Shown: positions 1 through 11,430, numbered from the stretch's first letter. The stretch is 64,000 nt of DNA from Opisthorchis felineus (GCA_004794785.1 SJOL01003093.1:1-64000), one strand, 5' to 3'. The notes: generated by a model not told the origin, from the sequence alone. Numbers and translations: made by a program.

Positions 1-1073
1 GCATCAGGCGTGCTGGGAGTGAGCCACGTATCAGTGATGCATATGAAGGTTGGACAAGCTATAGTGGAGATAGCTTGGATGTAGTGGAATTTAGGCAATA
101 GGGAGCGGGTGCTGATTAGAAGGACCGAAATATTACTAGCGGGATCAGAGGACGTGGGTAGGGTGGCTAGTAAAAGTTGGTAAGCCCTGGGAAGCCAGAA
201 TGGGATGGAATAGGGACAGGGGGCTCGAGAGTTCTCAAATTGGTGGGTGAGTTAGAATCAGTTAAAGATATGTGAGAATAAGATGCTGGGACGCACCGTG
301 ATTGGTACGGAGACAGTGTTTGGTTGGCGGTGCAGATAGTTGGGCTCCGTATGCAAAGAGTTACAGCCTGGGGCTGGTAATTGTCTGTAGCAGTGTTATC
401 AACAGCATCAGAGGATGGTACTATGTGTGGCAGTTGAACAGAAGTAGCTGGATTAAGGTCACGCGAGATGGATTGGCAGGTGCAGTGTTTAAGAAAGAGG
501 AAATGAGAGGGTATGACAGGGTCACTAAAAGGGCAGGGGGATCTGTCTTGTAGCGTAGCAAAACTGAAAACTGACAACCATTGATCTCTTCGGCCCCAGC
601 AGCTGGGACATTGAGCTCGCACCTGCATATCAATCACCGGATGACTGATTGTTCGCTATTATTACTACCATTAATGTCATGGATAGATTTCACCGTTAAT
701 CGCCTGCCAGCCCTGGCGAAAACTTGTTCCTTTCCCTCTTCTTTCAATCGCTCCGACCCTGAGTCCAGTACCGATAATAAAACGAGCCGGGTGTGCTAGT
801 TCCTGGCTCCCTACTCAAGGATAGACCAAGTGAACCTCCTAAACTAGGGGCTGTTTTAAGGCGCTGCCTGATCCTCTTCCATTCAGGAGCATTCAAATGA
901 TGATGTATTCGCGGACTGATACACGGGATCGGGGCCACCGCCCAAGCTTTTTAAGCCTGGCTTGTTCTTGTCGCTCAGCGTCACCGTCGCTTATGACCTT
1001 TCAGATTCTTCTGTGGATAACCAGTTCAGAGGTAAAGACCTCTCACCAGACTACAACCCTGCTTGTCCTTCGC
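1..1073. other. Left flank without a recognised gene
   Basis: I recognise no gene here. Positions 1-560 are purine-rich on the plus strand. The longest open frame is 156 codons on the minus strand (637 down to 167). It is rich in Ser, Pro and Thr, and I see no domain and no convincing splice sites in it. Frames around 897-1225 run into the transposon terminus that starts near 1074 and are probably chance. Confidence 0.5.
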
Positions 1074-1170
1074 GCCAAAATGTTGCAGTTTTTGCATATG
1101 CGCTCAGACCAAAAATCAACCAACTCTGCCGTCATTTTTTTGCGACTTGTCGTTCACTATTCGCACAATG
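1074..1170 (+). repeat. Terminal inverted repeat of the left MULE copy, outer end
   Basis: The stretch from 1074, starting GCCAAAATGTTGCAG, resembles the reverse complement of 4486-4577, starting GCCAAAGTGTGGCA. Both then carry a shared block containing GCTCAGACCAAAAATCA and a further TCTGCC followed by TCATTTTT. This is what the two ends of one transposon should look like, with long degenerate inverted ends as in Mutator-like elements. I could not find a clean 9-bp target duplication at 1065-1073 and 4578-4586, so the exact borders are uncertain. Confidence 0.55.
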
Positions 1171-1620
1171 GAATCGATTTCTCGAGAGCTACAACGTTTT
1201 CAGGGTTTTCCACTTCATAATGTAGGATGTCTATGTAAATGTACATTAACATGCATTATGCGAATTACCTACATTGGTGATTCGTTTAAGTGTGCGAATC
1301 TTCAAATTCAATAAACACCACCGACTGTGAATACGTTACCTAATGTGATGAGAAGTCGCGAATTGCGGAACAGTGGACATTTTTTAAGATACTTTTGCAG
1401 CTGAAATAATTTTCTGAACATACTAGAATCTACATGACCCTTGTGGACGCGCAATATGCGAAGGTGTTATTACTGTAAACAATTTTTGCTCGATAATTAC
1501 TGTTACCAGTGTAACTTGCGTAAGCCGCGATCAATATTGGTGAGAACTCGTTCGAGCTTTTTCCCGAACAGCATCGTGTTCCAATATAGCTTGCAAATTA
1601 TGCCAGGAAGACCATGACGC

Positions 1621-1820
1621 TGATCAATCAGCTACATGGAGCCTACGTCTATCATAGCGGACAGCTGAACGAGCCTTGCTGACGCACACGACTAACATGC
1701 GGCTAGGGGTCCACGATACCTAATCAACTAGCCACATGGGACCTACGTCGATCATAGCGGACAGCTGAACGAACCTCGCTGACGCACACGACTAACATGC
1801 TGCTAGGGGTCCACGATACC
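1621..1820. repeat. 100-bp tandem duplication in the left MULE copy
   Basis: Two direct units of 100 bp, 1621-1720 and 1721-1820, differ at only about ten positions. Both contain the blocks ATCATAGCGGACAGCTGAAC and GACGCACACGACTAACATGC. A third, partial unit starts at 1821. The right MULE copy carries only one equivalent unit in reverse orientation (about 7640-7745), so the duplication arose in the left copy after the two separated. Some plant and animal MULEs carry subterminal repeats. No function is visible here. Confidence 0.8.
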
Positions 1821-2277
1821 CAATCAGCTGGCCGGAGCGCGCCCGTCCACCTCTACCGGCGAAAAGGTCCAAAATAGACGACATTTGACGTGTACATATG
1901 TTCTGTCGGGGGGCGCATTGACGTCTTCGTCCGAATAGTTCATTTGTCCAGTAACGTCCTGAAAAGAGTGGAAGATATAAGTTAGGTTATCGAAGCATCA
2001 CCATGAGGCACGCGGCTGACAAACTGGAAGGAATACTTGCCTTAATATGGGAGCGCTATGCGGCCATAATATCATAGAGGCTTGTTCGCACAACGCCATC
2101 TTCAGCGGCTATTTCCCATGCCTACTTACTGTATCCATCAATAAATACGAGACTTACGTGAAAAGCATAATATCTCATTAACAAACAATTTGTTTAGAGT
2201 TGGTGGGTCAAATGAACTAATCTTCGTCCCTCTCATCAAACTGGCGCTCTAAAGCGTTAGTCGTAGTGGTCAGATAT

Positions 2278-4441
2278 TTACTCACGGCTGTCTAGCAGTT
2301 CCTCCTTGGACCCGAAAACGCGGGCATACACAGATTTTCGGGACACGCTGTGCTGGGTTTCTGTGCATCGGTCCAGATCAACATCATAAGACGGCCTCTT
2401 GGTGGACCGGGTTGCAGGCTCACCTTTGCGTTTTCTGGACGGGCCGGGGGCTAAGAACGGAAAGTGAATAATTTATCCGTGGACTTACCTTTGGGACAAG
2501 ACTGAAGAGCATCACCGCACAGCGGGCAAGGTTCGCCATCGCAACAACCGACGTGATATGATACACGATCGGTTGGACACCAGCGGTCACTAATAGTAGT
2601 CGGCCGGTCACAGAGCACACAAAAGCCCAAGTCGGTGTCCCTAGACCGCCATCTCGGTTGAGGTGCAGTATCCTCGACCACCGACGGCAGGCCATCGGTT
2701 GCAGACTTTGAGCCTTGTCGCAGCAGGATATGCCCCTGAGCAATGAATTGCTTAAAGATGGCTGTGGCCCTCCTGGGTTCCAGCTTCTGAATCCTATCCA
2801 TCACTCTGTTCAGTTGTTTACGAAGGCCGTCCAAAACTGTCGGCGGTTGTTTGGGAACAAGTGTAAGGGGTACACCTTGTTCTGGTAGGTTGTAATCCGA
2901 CAACCACCGTTGGTGGATTGGGAAGCAAGCTAAAAATAAATCTATGAAAAATATTTCTTACTGCTTGGAACCGACTGATCTCGAAATACAGAGAATAGAT
3001 GTATGCAGGGAAGCCACATCGCCTGGTAAAAGGGGCATGTGCATTCTCCAGCACCGGTGTCAACCGTCTGCGTGCACCTGGGTGTTTGCACCACAAACTA
3101 TAAATTAGTTAACGTAGGTTAACCTCACCTTGTTTGTTCCAATACCATCATAGTGCAGCCTTGGCGGTCGCGGCCCCAAGTGCCTCAAAACGAGAGAACA
3201 GGCATACGTAGTCATTAGACAAACCACGTTCAGAACGTAGCTGTAACCCTCCAGTATTGGCCGTCGGTCACAATGATACGACGTATGCATCTCGATTTCT
3301 CGCATGAGCCACTCGGCGTGCCGGGACACCTTTTGTATGGCATGCTCTAGTGTGTCGGAGTAATTAACCCGGTCTTTAAGGCGGCCGTTAGCACTCTCCA
3401 GACGGTTGTTGGTGACATTACCAAAGTGGACCATTCCGGAATGTGCGCGTACGGCCCATTTTCGGGTAATGTACAACCAGCGGGCCGTTAGATAAGATAG
3501 AAATCGTGGGTCACTGCGGCGTAGTATTTGCAGACCTTGGCGGAATCTGTGTGCTTGTATTACGATAAACGAAAACCTACTGTGCGGCGTCATCCAGGTT
3601 GGCCATGCGGTGGAATATTTGCCGGCTGTTCGCAGAGTGTGTGTATGACCATAAATACGGGGATATTACATGATACATACGTGCTTCCTGAATAGGTCAA
3701 ACAGTTTACGCACGGGAGAAAACTGTTCACCCTCCACGAAGGCATACATAACCGGACGACCGGTACCCATGCCGTCCGTTATCGATAAAGTATACAGCTT
3801 GTATCTACAGGCCAAATAGTAGGTACTATATAAAACTTACCCAAAACGGTTTGTTGCGCGCGTTCCGTCTACATTAACTACATCTGGAAGGCGTCGGAAC
3901 AACGCTATCTGCTGCCATCGGGAGAAGCATATGTGGCTATAATGACTCTCCTCTGACTGCCACACCAGCACGGGTCCAGTCTCCCGAAGTTCCATATTTC
4001 AGAAGGGCCCTGCACGCGCCAAACTCGTCTTCCGTTGGCCGTCGATTAATCGGAAGCCGAACGTACAAAAACTTTGCCACTTTAAGATTGTGTTCAAGAA
4101 AATAAGGTGACTGTTAGGTGGTTTCTTTGCATCCGTAGACAAAACCGAACTGGACAGCCGGTGCTTCGAGTACTGTTTTTTACACACAAAACAGGTGCAA
4201 CTTACTAGCATCTTCGGATTCCCCGACTTTCCGTCGGTCCTGGAGGTCGCCTGCTGCATTTGTAGTAAATCCATTCGTAACGCAGAACAGCGTTGGTGCT
4301 CCGATTACTGGAGGGACGCACAAATACCACATGATTATCCTTCATGTATTGATTTAAGGCCTTCTCAAATGCCGTGAAGCATGAAAAGGATACAGCCCTA
4401 AATTTCCCAAAAACCGCGTGTGAAGCCACTTCTGAAGCCAT
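2278..4441 (-). pseudogene. MULE transposase with FAR1-like and SWIM zinc fingers, left copy (internally deleted)
   Basis: The start codon is at 4441. The N-terminus contains SFSCFTAFEKALNQYM followed by a GCPVRFCLR / LEHN block, the pattern of the FAR1/ZSWIM3 N-terminal zinc-binding fold. The DDE region keeps the first acidic motif (VVNVDG) and the third (NVTNNRLESANGRLKD). The SWIM exon (2962-3097) is intact, with CTC-x10-CIH spacing. The C-terminus has a RING- or PHD-like Cys/His cluster (CVLCDRP ... YHVGCCDGEPCPLC), then a basic tail (SRKRKG). The reading frame is cut by six short introns with GT...AG ends: 4173-4205, 3805-3840, 3626-3680, 3098-3128, 2930-2961 and 2451-2488. Compared with the right copy, two deletions are seen. 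One of about 165 bp lies between the N-terminal fold and the catalytic exon. The other, of about 130 bp at 3690/3691, removes the second catalytic Asp. The copy is therefore inactive. The stop codon lies at 2278-2280. Confidence 0.75.
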
Positions 4442-4706
4442 AGCACAGCAAGTTCAAAGTCGAATGTGCGCGAAGAATTTCGAACAGAGATCAGTTAAAA
4501 CAACTTCCGTAAAAATGAAGGCAGATTAGTATGATTTTTGGTCTGAGCACATATGCAACAAAATGCCACACTTTGGCCCAGAACGTTTTATTCCACACAC
4601 AAAGGTTCTGCAGGGAGACGCACTGTGCGTCCAAGGCGCGGCATTTGTTATAATTAATCTTCTTTCGAAATTTTTGGCGCACATTTGACTTTGAACTTGC
4701 TGTGCT
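4442..4706. other. Central spacer between the divergent transposases
   Basis: About 265 bp separate the two divergent start codons. The reverse complements match from the start codons inward only to about 4485 on the left and 4664 on the right. Positions 4486-4577 are the inner terminal repeat of the left element. Positions 4578-4663 are unmatched sequence and show only a weak hint (GCATTTGTTATAATTAAT) of a decayed terminus for the right element. If the elements were once active, this spacer would have held both 5' leaders and promoters, but I see no TATA box that I would defend. Confidence 0.5.
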
Positions 4707-7167
4707 GTGGCTTCGGAAGTGGCTTCACACGAGTTTGTTGGGAAACTTGGGGTTGTATCCTTTTCATCCTTCACGGCGTTTGAGAAGGCATTAAATGAAT
4801 ACATGCAAGATTACAGTGTGGTGATTGGGCGTTCATTTAGTAATCAAAGCACCAACATCGTTTTGCCTTACGAATGGGCGTACTACAAATGCAGCAGGCG
4901 ACCTGCAAGACCAACGGAAAGTCGAGGAATCCGAAGAAGCTTGTGGGCTGAGAGTGTTTTCTTATAAAATACAGTACGGCAGGCACCGGCTGTCCAGTGC
5001 GGTTTTGTCTACGGGAGCAAAGGAACCAACTCGCAGTCACCTCTTATGTTCTTGAACAAAACCATAAGGTGTCTAAGGATTTGTACGATCGGCCTCCGGT
5101 TAATAGACGGCTAACTGAAGGCGAGTTGGGCACCTGCAAGGCTCCGCTGAAGTATGGAACACCGTCGTGTAAAGTGCGCCAGTTTGTGGCCGATGAATTC
5201 TGCAAGATCTTTGTCAATCAGGATATACACAACTACCGCCGGAAGTGTCGACCGGCTCTGTTTAGTTGGTGCCGCATAGTTGGGTTTTATTGTGACAGAT
5301 GATATGCCTTCGGTACTGACAAAACTTCGGGAAATCGGACGTGTGCTTGTGTGGCAGTCAGAGGAAGGTCACTATGGCCACATATGCTTCTGCCGATGGT
5401 AGCAGATAGCGTTGTTTCGACGCTTTCCCTATGTGCTAAATGTAGACGGAACGCACGCGACAAACCGTTTTGGGTACGAGTTTTCAAAGCACCTAATATT
5501 CGGTCTGCAGATAGAAGCTGTATGCCTTCCAGATAACGGACGATATGGGTACCAGGCGCCCGGTTATGTATGCGTTCGTGGAGAGCTAACAATTTGCCCC
5601 TATGCGTAAACTGTTCGATTTATTCAAAGAAATGATGGAGGGAGCAGTATCCACTTACTAGTTTCGTCATGGACAAGTTGGTAGCTTAAATGCGAGCTTC
5701 AGGAGTCGTGTTTGGATGCGACGTAGTGCTGTGCTACTTTAATACCAGAAAGGTTATCAGGAAGCACGTATGTATCATGTAATATCCATGTATTTATGGT
5801 CATAGACACTCTACGCACAGCCGCCATATATTCCACCGCATGGCCCGCTTGGACGATGCCATAGAGTGGGTTTTTTGTTTATTATAATACGAACACAGAT
5901 TTCGGCAAGAGCTGCAAATACCGCGCCGTGCGGACCCGCGATTTGTCTCTTATCTTACGGCCCACGGGCTGTACATCACCCGAAAATGGGCTGTACATGC
6001 ACAATCTGGAGTGGTTCAATTTGGTCATGTGACCAGCAACAGTCTGGAGAATGCCAATGGTCGCCTTAAAGACCGGGTGCACCACTCCGACACACTGGAG
6101 CTCGCCACACAAAAGATGTCCCGGCACGCCGAGTGGCTCATGCGGAAATTTGAGATGCATACGTCGTATCATTGTGACCGACGGCCAATACTGCAGGCTG
6201 GTGGCTATGTTCTGAAAATGGTCTGTCAAATGACTACGTATGCCTGTTCTCTCGTTTTGAGGCACTTGGGGCCACGGCCGCCAAGGCTGCACTATCATTG
6301 TGTTGGAACAAACAAGGTGAGGTTAACCTACGTTAACTAACTTATAGTTTGTGGTGCAAACACCCAGGTGCTCCCAGACGGTTGACACCTGTGGTGGAGA
6401 ATGCACACGCCCCTTCCACTAGGCGATATGGCTCCTCTGCATCCATTTGTTCTCTGTATTTAGAGATTAGTCAGTTCCAAGCAGTAAGAACTATTCGTCG
6501 TAGATTTTTCCTTAGCTTCCTTCCCAATCCACCAACGGTGGCCGGCGGATTACAACCTACAGGAAGAAGGTGTAACACCTACACTTGTTCCCAAACCACG
6601 GCCGACAGCTCTGGACGGTTTTCGTAAACAACTGAACTGAGCGGTGGATAAGCTTCAGGAGCTGGAACCCAGGACAGCCACAGCCATCATTAGGCAATTG
6701 ATTGTTCAGGGGCAAATCCTGCTGCACCAAGGCTCAAAGTCTGCAACTGATGGCCTGCCGTCGGTGGTCGAGGATACTGCACCTCAACCGAGATGGCGGT
6801 CTAGGGACACAGATATGGGTTTTTGTGTTCTCTCTGACCGGCCGACTACTACCAGTAGCCGCTGGTGTGCAAAGGATTGCGTATCATATCACGTCGACTG
6901 TCACGATGGTGAACCTTGCCCGCTGTGTGGTGATGCTCTTCAGGCTTGTCCCAAATGTGAGTCCACAGGAGAATACATTATTTCAGATTCTAAGCCCCAG
7001 GCCCGTCCAGAAAACGCAAAGGTGTGCTTTCTACCCGGTCCACAGAGAGGGCGTCTTATGATGTTGAGCTGGACTGAAGCACAAAATCCCAGTGCAGTGT
7101 GCCCCGGAAGTCTGTGTATGTCCATATTTTCGGGTCCAAGGAGGAACTACTTGACAGCCGTGTGTAA
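4707..7167 (+). pseudogene. MULE transposase with FAR1-like and SWIM zinc fingers, right copy (frame-broken)
   Basis: This copy is about 300 bp longer than its partner because it kept two segments the left copy lost. The N-terminal fold (SFSSFTAFEKALNEYMQD) is followed from about 5000 by GCPVRFCLREQRN and a QNHKVSK block, where the family expects HNH. The first catalytic Asp (VDGTHATN) is at 5445-5447, the second (FVMDK) at 5672-5674, and the Glu of TSNSLENANGRLKD at 6047-6049. All three positions of the DDE triad therefore exist, but in different frames and with in-frame stops. The SWIM exon (6348-6483) has lost one Cys (CTR instead of CTC) and carries stops. The short intron at 6317-6347 matches the left copy. 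The C-terminal cluster has CVLS where the left copy has CVLC. The stop is at 7165-7167. It is inactive as it stands. Confidence 0.75.
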
Positions 7168-8250
7168 ATGTCTGACTACTACGACTAACGCTGTAGATCG
7201 CCAGCTAGATAAAAAAGACGAGGATGATTTCATGCGACCCATCAGCTCCAAACAGTTCCTCTGTTAATGAAAGCTCATGCATTCCATGTGTGTTTTGTAT
7301 TCCTTGAGGGATAGAGTAAGTAGGCATGCAAAATAGCCACTAAAGATTGCGTTGTGTAAGCAAGCATCCCTGACAGTATAGGAACTGAAGTGCTCCAGTT
7401 GTAGGGTAAGCATTCCTCGCAGTTTGTCAGCCGCCTGCCTCATGGTGATACCTCGATAACCTAACTTTTATCTACCTTTTATTCCAAGACGTCAGTAGCC
7501 CAATGAACACTCCGCACGAAGGTCATGTGCTTCCCGGCAGGACGTACGTACTCATCAAAACGACCAATAAAACTCGACAGTTTATGTCGTCTAATTTAGA
7601 CCTTTTCCCCGGTAGAGATGGACGGGCGCGCTCCGGCCAGCTGATTAGGCATCGTGGACCCCCAACCGCACGTTTTTCGCGTGAGTCAGCCAGGTTCGTT
7701 CACCTGTCCGCTATGGTCGACGTAGGTTCCATATGACCAGTTGATCAGCGTCATGGTCTTGCTGGCATATTTCGCAAGCTATAATGGAACACCCTGCTGC
7801 TGAACATCAAATGTGCACGATTTTTCTGGCAATAATGAACGAGGCTTCCACAATTTTAACTGGTGATAGCAATTATCGAGCAAAAACTATTTACGGGAAT
7901 GGCACCGCATATTTTGCATCCACAATGGCCATGTAGATTCTAGAATGTTCAACGAATTATTTCAGCTGTAAAACTATCGGAAAGTTCCGTCCATTGTAAG
8001 TGAGTCACCTTGTTCCGCAATTCTTATTACATTAGGCAGCATTCACAGTCGGTCGCGTTTATTGACCTTGAAGATTCGCTCAATTAAACAAATCACCAAT
8101 GTAGATAATTTGCATAATTGTTCGTTATACACAGAAATTCTAAACTATGAAGTGGCAACCCTGAACATGTCAAAGCTTTCGAGAAATCAATTCCATTGTG
8201 TGAATACTGAGCGGCGCCCTTCGCTGACCGACGGATCTGCAAACCGATTG

Positions 8251-9549
8251 ACCGAATAATGGCTGGAGCTGGGTTGGATCGTTGAAGGTCACCAGCGTTC
8301 TCACGTGCTGGGCCCAATGGAGCGGTGTTTTGAATCCTCGTTTGCTTAGTCGGCACTCTAGCGTCGGCACGACTATTGCTCTTACTAATTACTTTTCTAC
8401 TTCAGTTGTTCTCACAGAAGGGCATATGTCGTCTGACTAGGCGAGAATGGGAATAGTTGTTGTTTATGTTTCAAAGTGCGGTTGGACAAGAAAGAAACTG
8501 AGGAAAAATTACAAGGGCGAATTCACCCACGTGGATACCCGATTGGGTGGTGAGTGTCGCCGACGGTTCATGGAAGGGGTTCAAATGGTCTACCTATTTG
8601 TCTGCTTCAATACATGCTTGACGGAATATTGTGAGTGACCCTGTGCAGTATGTACTGCACAAATGTGTATTTGTGGCTGGTTCACGGATTGCTTAGGCAA
8701 GGAATGAATGTAACAAGGCCTTATCTCTTCAAGTTTCCCGGCTGTACGAAGGGATGAATCACTTAGAATAAAGAATTTTTCCCAAACTCATGGCTGGAGT
8801 CGGAAAACACGATTTCGGACATCACCCATAAACTGAGGGGACAGTTATACAAACGGTATTATGTCAGACAATTCGCCTCCCACCCGTCGGTCTTCGTCAC
8901 TTCGTACGGAGTTCATTTTATAACGAAATACCATTGCAATTCTCCGAACCGTACGCCACCGTTCACGGACCACTTAAACTACTGGAGGTGCGCTGTCGTC
9001 AAAAACCCAACTCCACTGACCTTATACTTCTGGCAGAGATATGGTTGCCAATCGTCATTAACCAAAAGCTACAGCTTCCGGAGATGCGAATCACATTAAA
9101 AGATGGATTAACTAGAGACAATCGAGTAACGCTCCACTATTGATGCGATCTATTTTGTGGAGCGGTAATCCGTAGTTCTCTTCAATGAAACCGTGTTCTA
9201 TTCCACCGTCTCCAATTCAGGAAAGGTGACGTTCATATACTAATCCTACGGTTGAAGCTGCTTGTACCCCTATCAAACCGAGCTCCCAGTTGAACTTCAT
9301 TCATCATACATTCTGATAACAGAGAGCTCCTTTGGTCAGGCTGGGGGGCGTCTGATTCATTTTAGGCCTCAGGTACACTACTTTACATAAGAATGTAAAA
9401 AAACGTGTACCGGCCAGCAGCCTTCTCTAGAATAATAATGACGAATGCGGAACTTGTGGTCGAAGAAGTAGACTGTGGCACCCCGCTAAGTCTTATTGAC
9501 CATTTGATGTTTCGATTCCAATGGGTTTACTTTGCTGAAGCCGTTATCA
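8251..9549. other. Stretch without a recognised gene
   Basis: I see no domain or splice structure here. A 69-codon open frame at 8934-9143 (plus) and the frame upstream of it contain a YATVHGPLKLLEV stretch. This faintly recalls the C-terminal part of gypsy integrases, but the match is too weak to call. Confidence 0.4.
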
Positions 9550-9550
9550 A

Positions 9551-9735
9551 GTTAGCTCAGTGGTTAAGGCGTCAGCCTACCGACCGAAAGGTCCGTGGTT
9601 CGAACCTGACCTCAGCATCTGGGCTGCTCCATTCTAGGCTTGGGCAGCCTGACAGTATCTCAGCCCTCGAGTCTCTTCCAGGTGGTACGGCAGCTAGGCA
9701 CCGAAAGAGCGCGACAGCTGAACAATTTTTATATC
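9551..9735 (+). mobile_element. tRNA-derived SINE, copy A
   Basis: The head carries a pol III A box (TAGCTCAGTGGTTAAGG) and a B box (GGTTCGAACCT) about 35 bp apart, as in a tRNA gene. The body continues with a block containing GGCTTGGGCAGCCTGACAG and ends near CACCGAAAGAGCG ... CAGCTGAACAATTTTT. At least six more copies of this roughly 180-bp element occur in the window, on both strands. tRNA-headed SINEs with this body are, from memory, very common in liver flukes. Confidence 0.8.
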
Positions 9736-10699
9736 AAGGGTAATAAATCCATGCTAATCGTTACAAACGAAATACTGAAATGCCTGGTGCTAGTAAATCA
9801 GTCAATGAACTCCCGCCGACTGAGTGTGGGAGCGATTTTGGAACAAATTGATACTGATACAGGTTTCCACCCAGTAAAGCAACAACACCTCATTCATGTA
9901 GGGCCTCACGAAAAATTGCTAGCTGCTCGCATCCGACCATGAATCCTAAATGGACTACACGCTGTTGAGAAATCATCGCAACAACCTCGTGCCCCAGGAT
10001 AAACTTATCCATTGATTTCGGTTTGTCTTACACTTCGATAAGGACTCAAAATATCTGAACTCATACCTCACTAAACTCTAGGAAGTAAGTCAAGAGATTG
10101 TGAACTTCACATGCCATAGCCACAACGGGGAAGGCAGCAATCGGTGTATGTGGGGGCCATTAAACAATTACTTTCGAATCCAGCACCTTACCAGTCTGAG
10201 CTGCCGAGCACACTGTCACTGACTGTAGCAACACAATTAACGATCTACACTTCGCTGCTGAGCATATGGCTGTAAGGCTCCGATCGTGGCGTAAACGTAG
10301 TTCTCTGGTATATATTACTTCCTCTGAGGCATGTTTAAGCTTGCACCTGAACTCTACATTTCTAGCTCAGCTACACCAGTATTCAATAAAAAAGGCCTTT
10401 CTGCTCACTGAAGAGTTAGAGCTCTGGGCCCAATACATTACCACCGCCGATTTTCAAAGTAATGGTGGCTCTGACTACAGAACAACGCTCCGTTCTTTCA
10501 AGAAAATCGGCTTTGAGTCGGTGGACTCCATGGCTTTTGGCCGCAGAGATCGTATTTAACAAATAGGTTATTCGATCATGATGCATTAAACTTAGCTGTT
10601 AATTCTGGGGAACCCATAACCTCGAACTGCCTGGATTTCTGACAATTAGATTCACCGGAACCTGAGTAACGAACCTGTGTGTTATGGTATCCGCTCAGT
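9736..10699. other. Stretch without a recognised gene
   Basis: The longest open frame is 97 codons at 10266-10559 (plus). I do not recognise its product. It has no signal peptide, repeat or cysteine pattern. Nothing else is supported here. Confidence 0.4.
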
Positions 10700-11400
10700 T
10701 CATTCCAGTTTACCAACCATAAACCACGTACCAGCTGCCACATTTCCGGTCACCGAAAAGTGGGAGAACGGGGAAGATAAAAATGTGCATAGGACATGAT
10801 GGCATAATGCGACAGTTGGTGATGAACGGTGCTGAGCTGAGCAGCTACGCATTGAAGAGGTACAGGAGTGCCGCTGACCGCTTGAATGAGCAATGACTAC
10901 CGGTTTCACTAACCATTGATGAATTGGGTCCTGGGGCCCCCGTCCAGAGAGGCAGCAGTTGCTAACCCAGCTAAGGTTATTGATTAGTATTTCCATACTT
11001 CGTTTTCAGGAGGTAGACTGTCCGCCTCTACCCAGCACAGGACTACGCACAACGGGCTCGGTGAGGTAGATGGTTCTCTGAAATGCGAAGTACATATCCC
11101 AACCAGCACAACCCATGAGATGTGAGTAGCTCATCCATCTAGAGAGAGCTCTTTCTAAAACCACCTAACATCTCTCAGGACTGCTAGTCCGACGTTCCCA
11201 CCAGACGCGGCCAAGGCTTCGGAGACACCGCTGGTCAAACTCCGAGAGTTGTCACAATCCGTGCTCACGTCACGTTTTCGACCCATAAGTCGGTATGGAT
11301 TGCACCGCCGCAATGCATACTCTGCACTTGACCGCACCATTAAGGTAGAAAGTTGGCGAAAGCTGCCAGATTCAAGAAGTCATCTCGCCTCCAACCAGTC
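10700..11400 (-). mobile_element. RTE-type LINE fragment, RT C-terminus and 3' end
   Basis: Read on the minus strand, the translation gives LSEFDQRCLRSLGRVWWERR and then LCWLGYVLRI. These match the conserved FDHRCLRSIARV and LRWLGHVLRMP blocks at the C-terminal end of fluke RTE reverse transcriptases. Frame breaks and stops are frequent. The 3' end near 10735-10765 contains the reverse complement of a block (TTTTCGGT...ACCGG...GTGGCAGCTGGTAC) that also ends the RTE copies at 13.1 and 50.6 kb. The copy is 5' truncated and non-functional. Confidence 0.7.
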
Positions 11401-11430
11401 CACCAGAACTTCCCAGATTTGTCTGCGACG

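Larger units (their letters stand above)
1074..8250. mobile_element. Head-to-head pair of MULE/SWIM DNA transposon copies (imperfect palindrome)
   Basis: Two copies of the same element lie in opposite orientation. The left copy is transcribed on the minus strand from 4441 and the right copy on the plus strand from 4707. The reverse complement of the right half follows the left half from about 1150 to 4485. Landmarks shared by both arms are the terminal block near 1156-1215 (right copy 8140-8200), the 100-bp block at 1621-1720 (right 7640-7745), the C-terminal exon, the SWIM exon, the catalytic exon and the N-terminal exon. Introns also match. The arms differ by many substitutions and by two internal deletions in the left arm, so the duplication is old, or the two are independent insertions. 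The 3' non-coding parts are 1821-2277 and 7168-7640. Confidence 0.8.

Noticed and set aside
8934..9143. A 69-codon frame considered as a gypsy integrase C-terminus
   Set aside because: Only a few residues fit the pattern and no DDE core lies upstream.
9551..9625. A functional tRNA gene at the head of SINE copy A
   Set aside because: A and B boxes are fine, but the sequence does not fold into an acceptor stem and continues into a body shared with six other loci, so it is a SINE.
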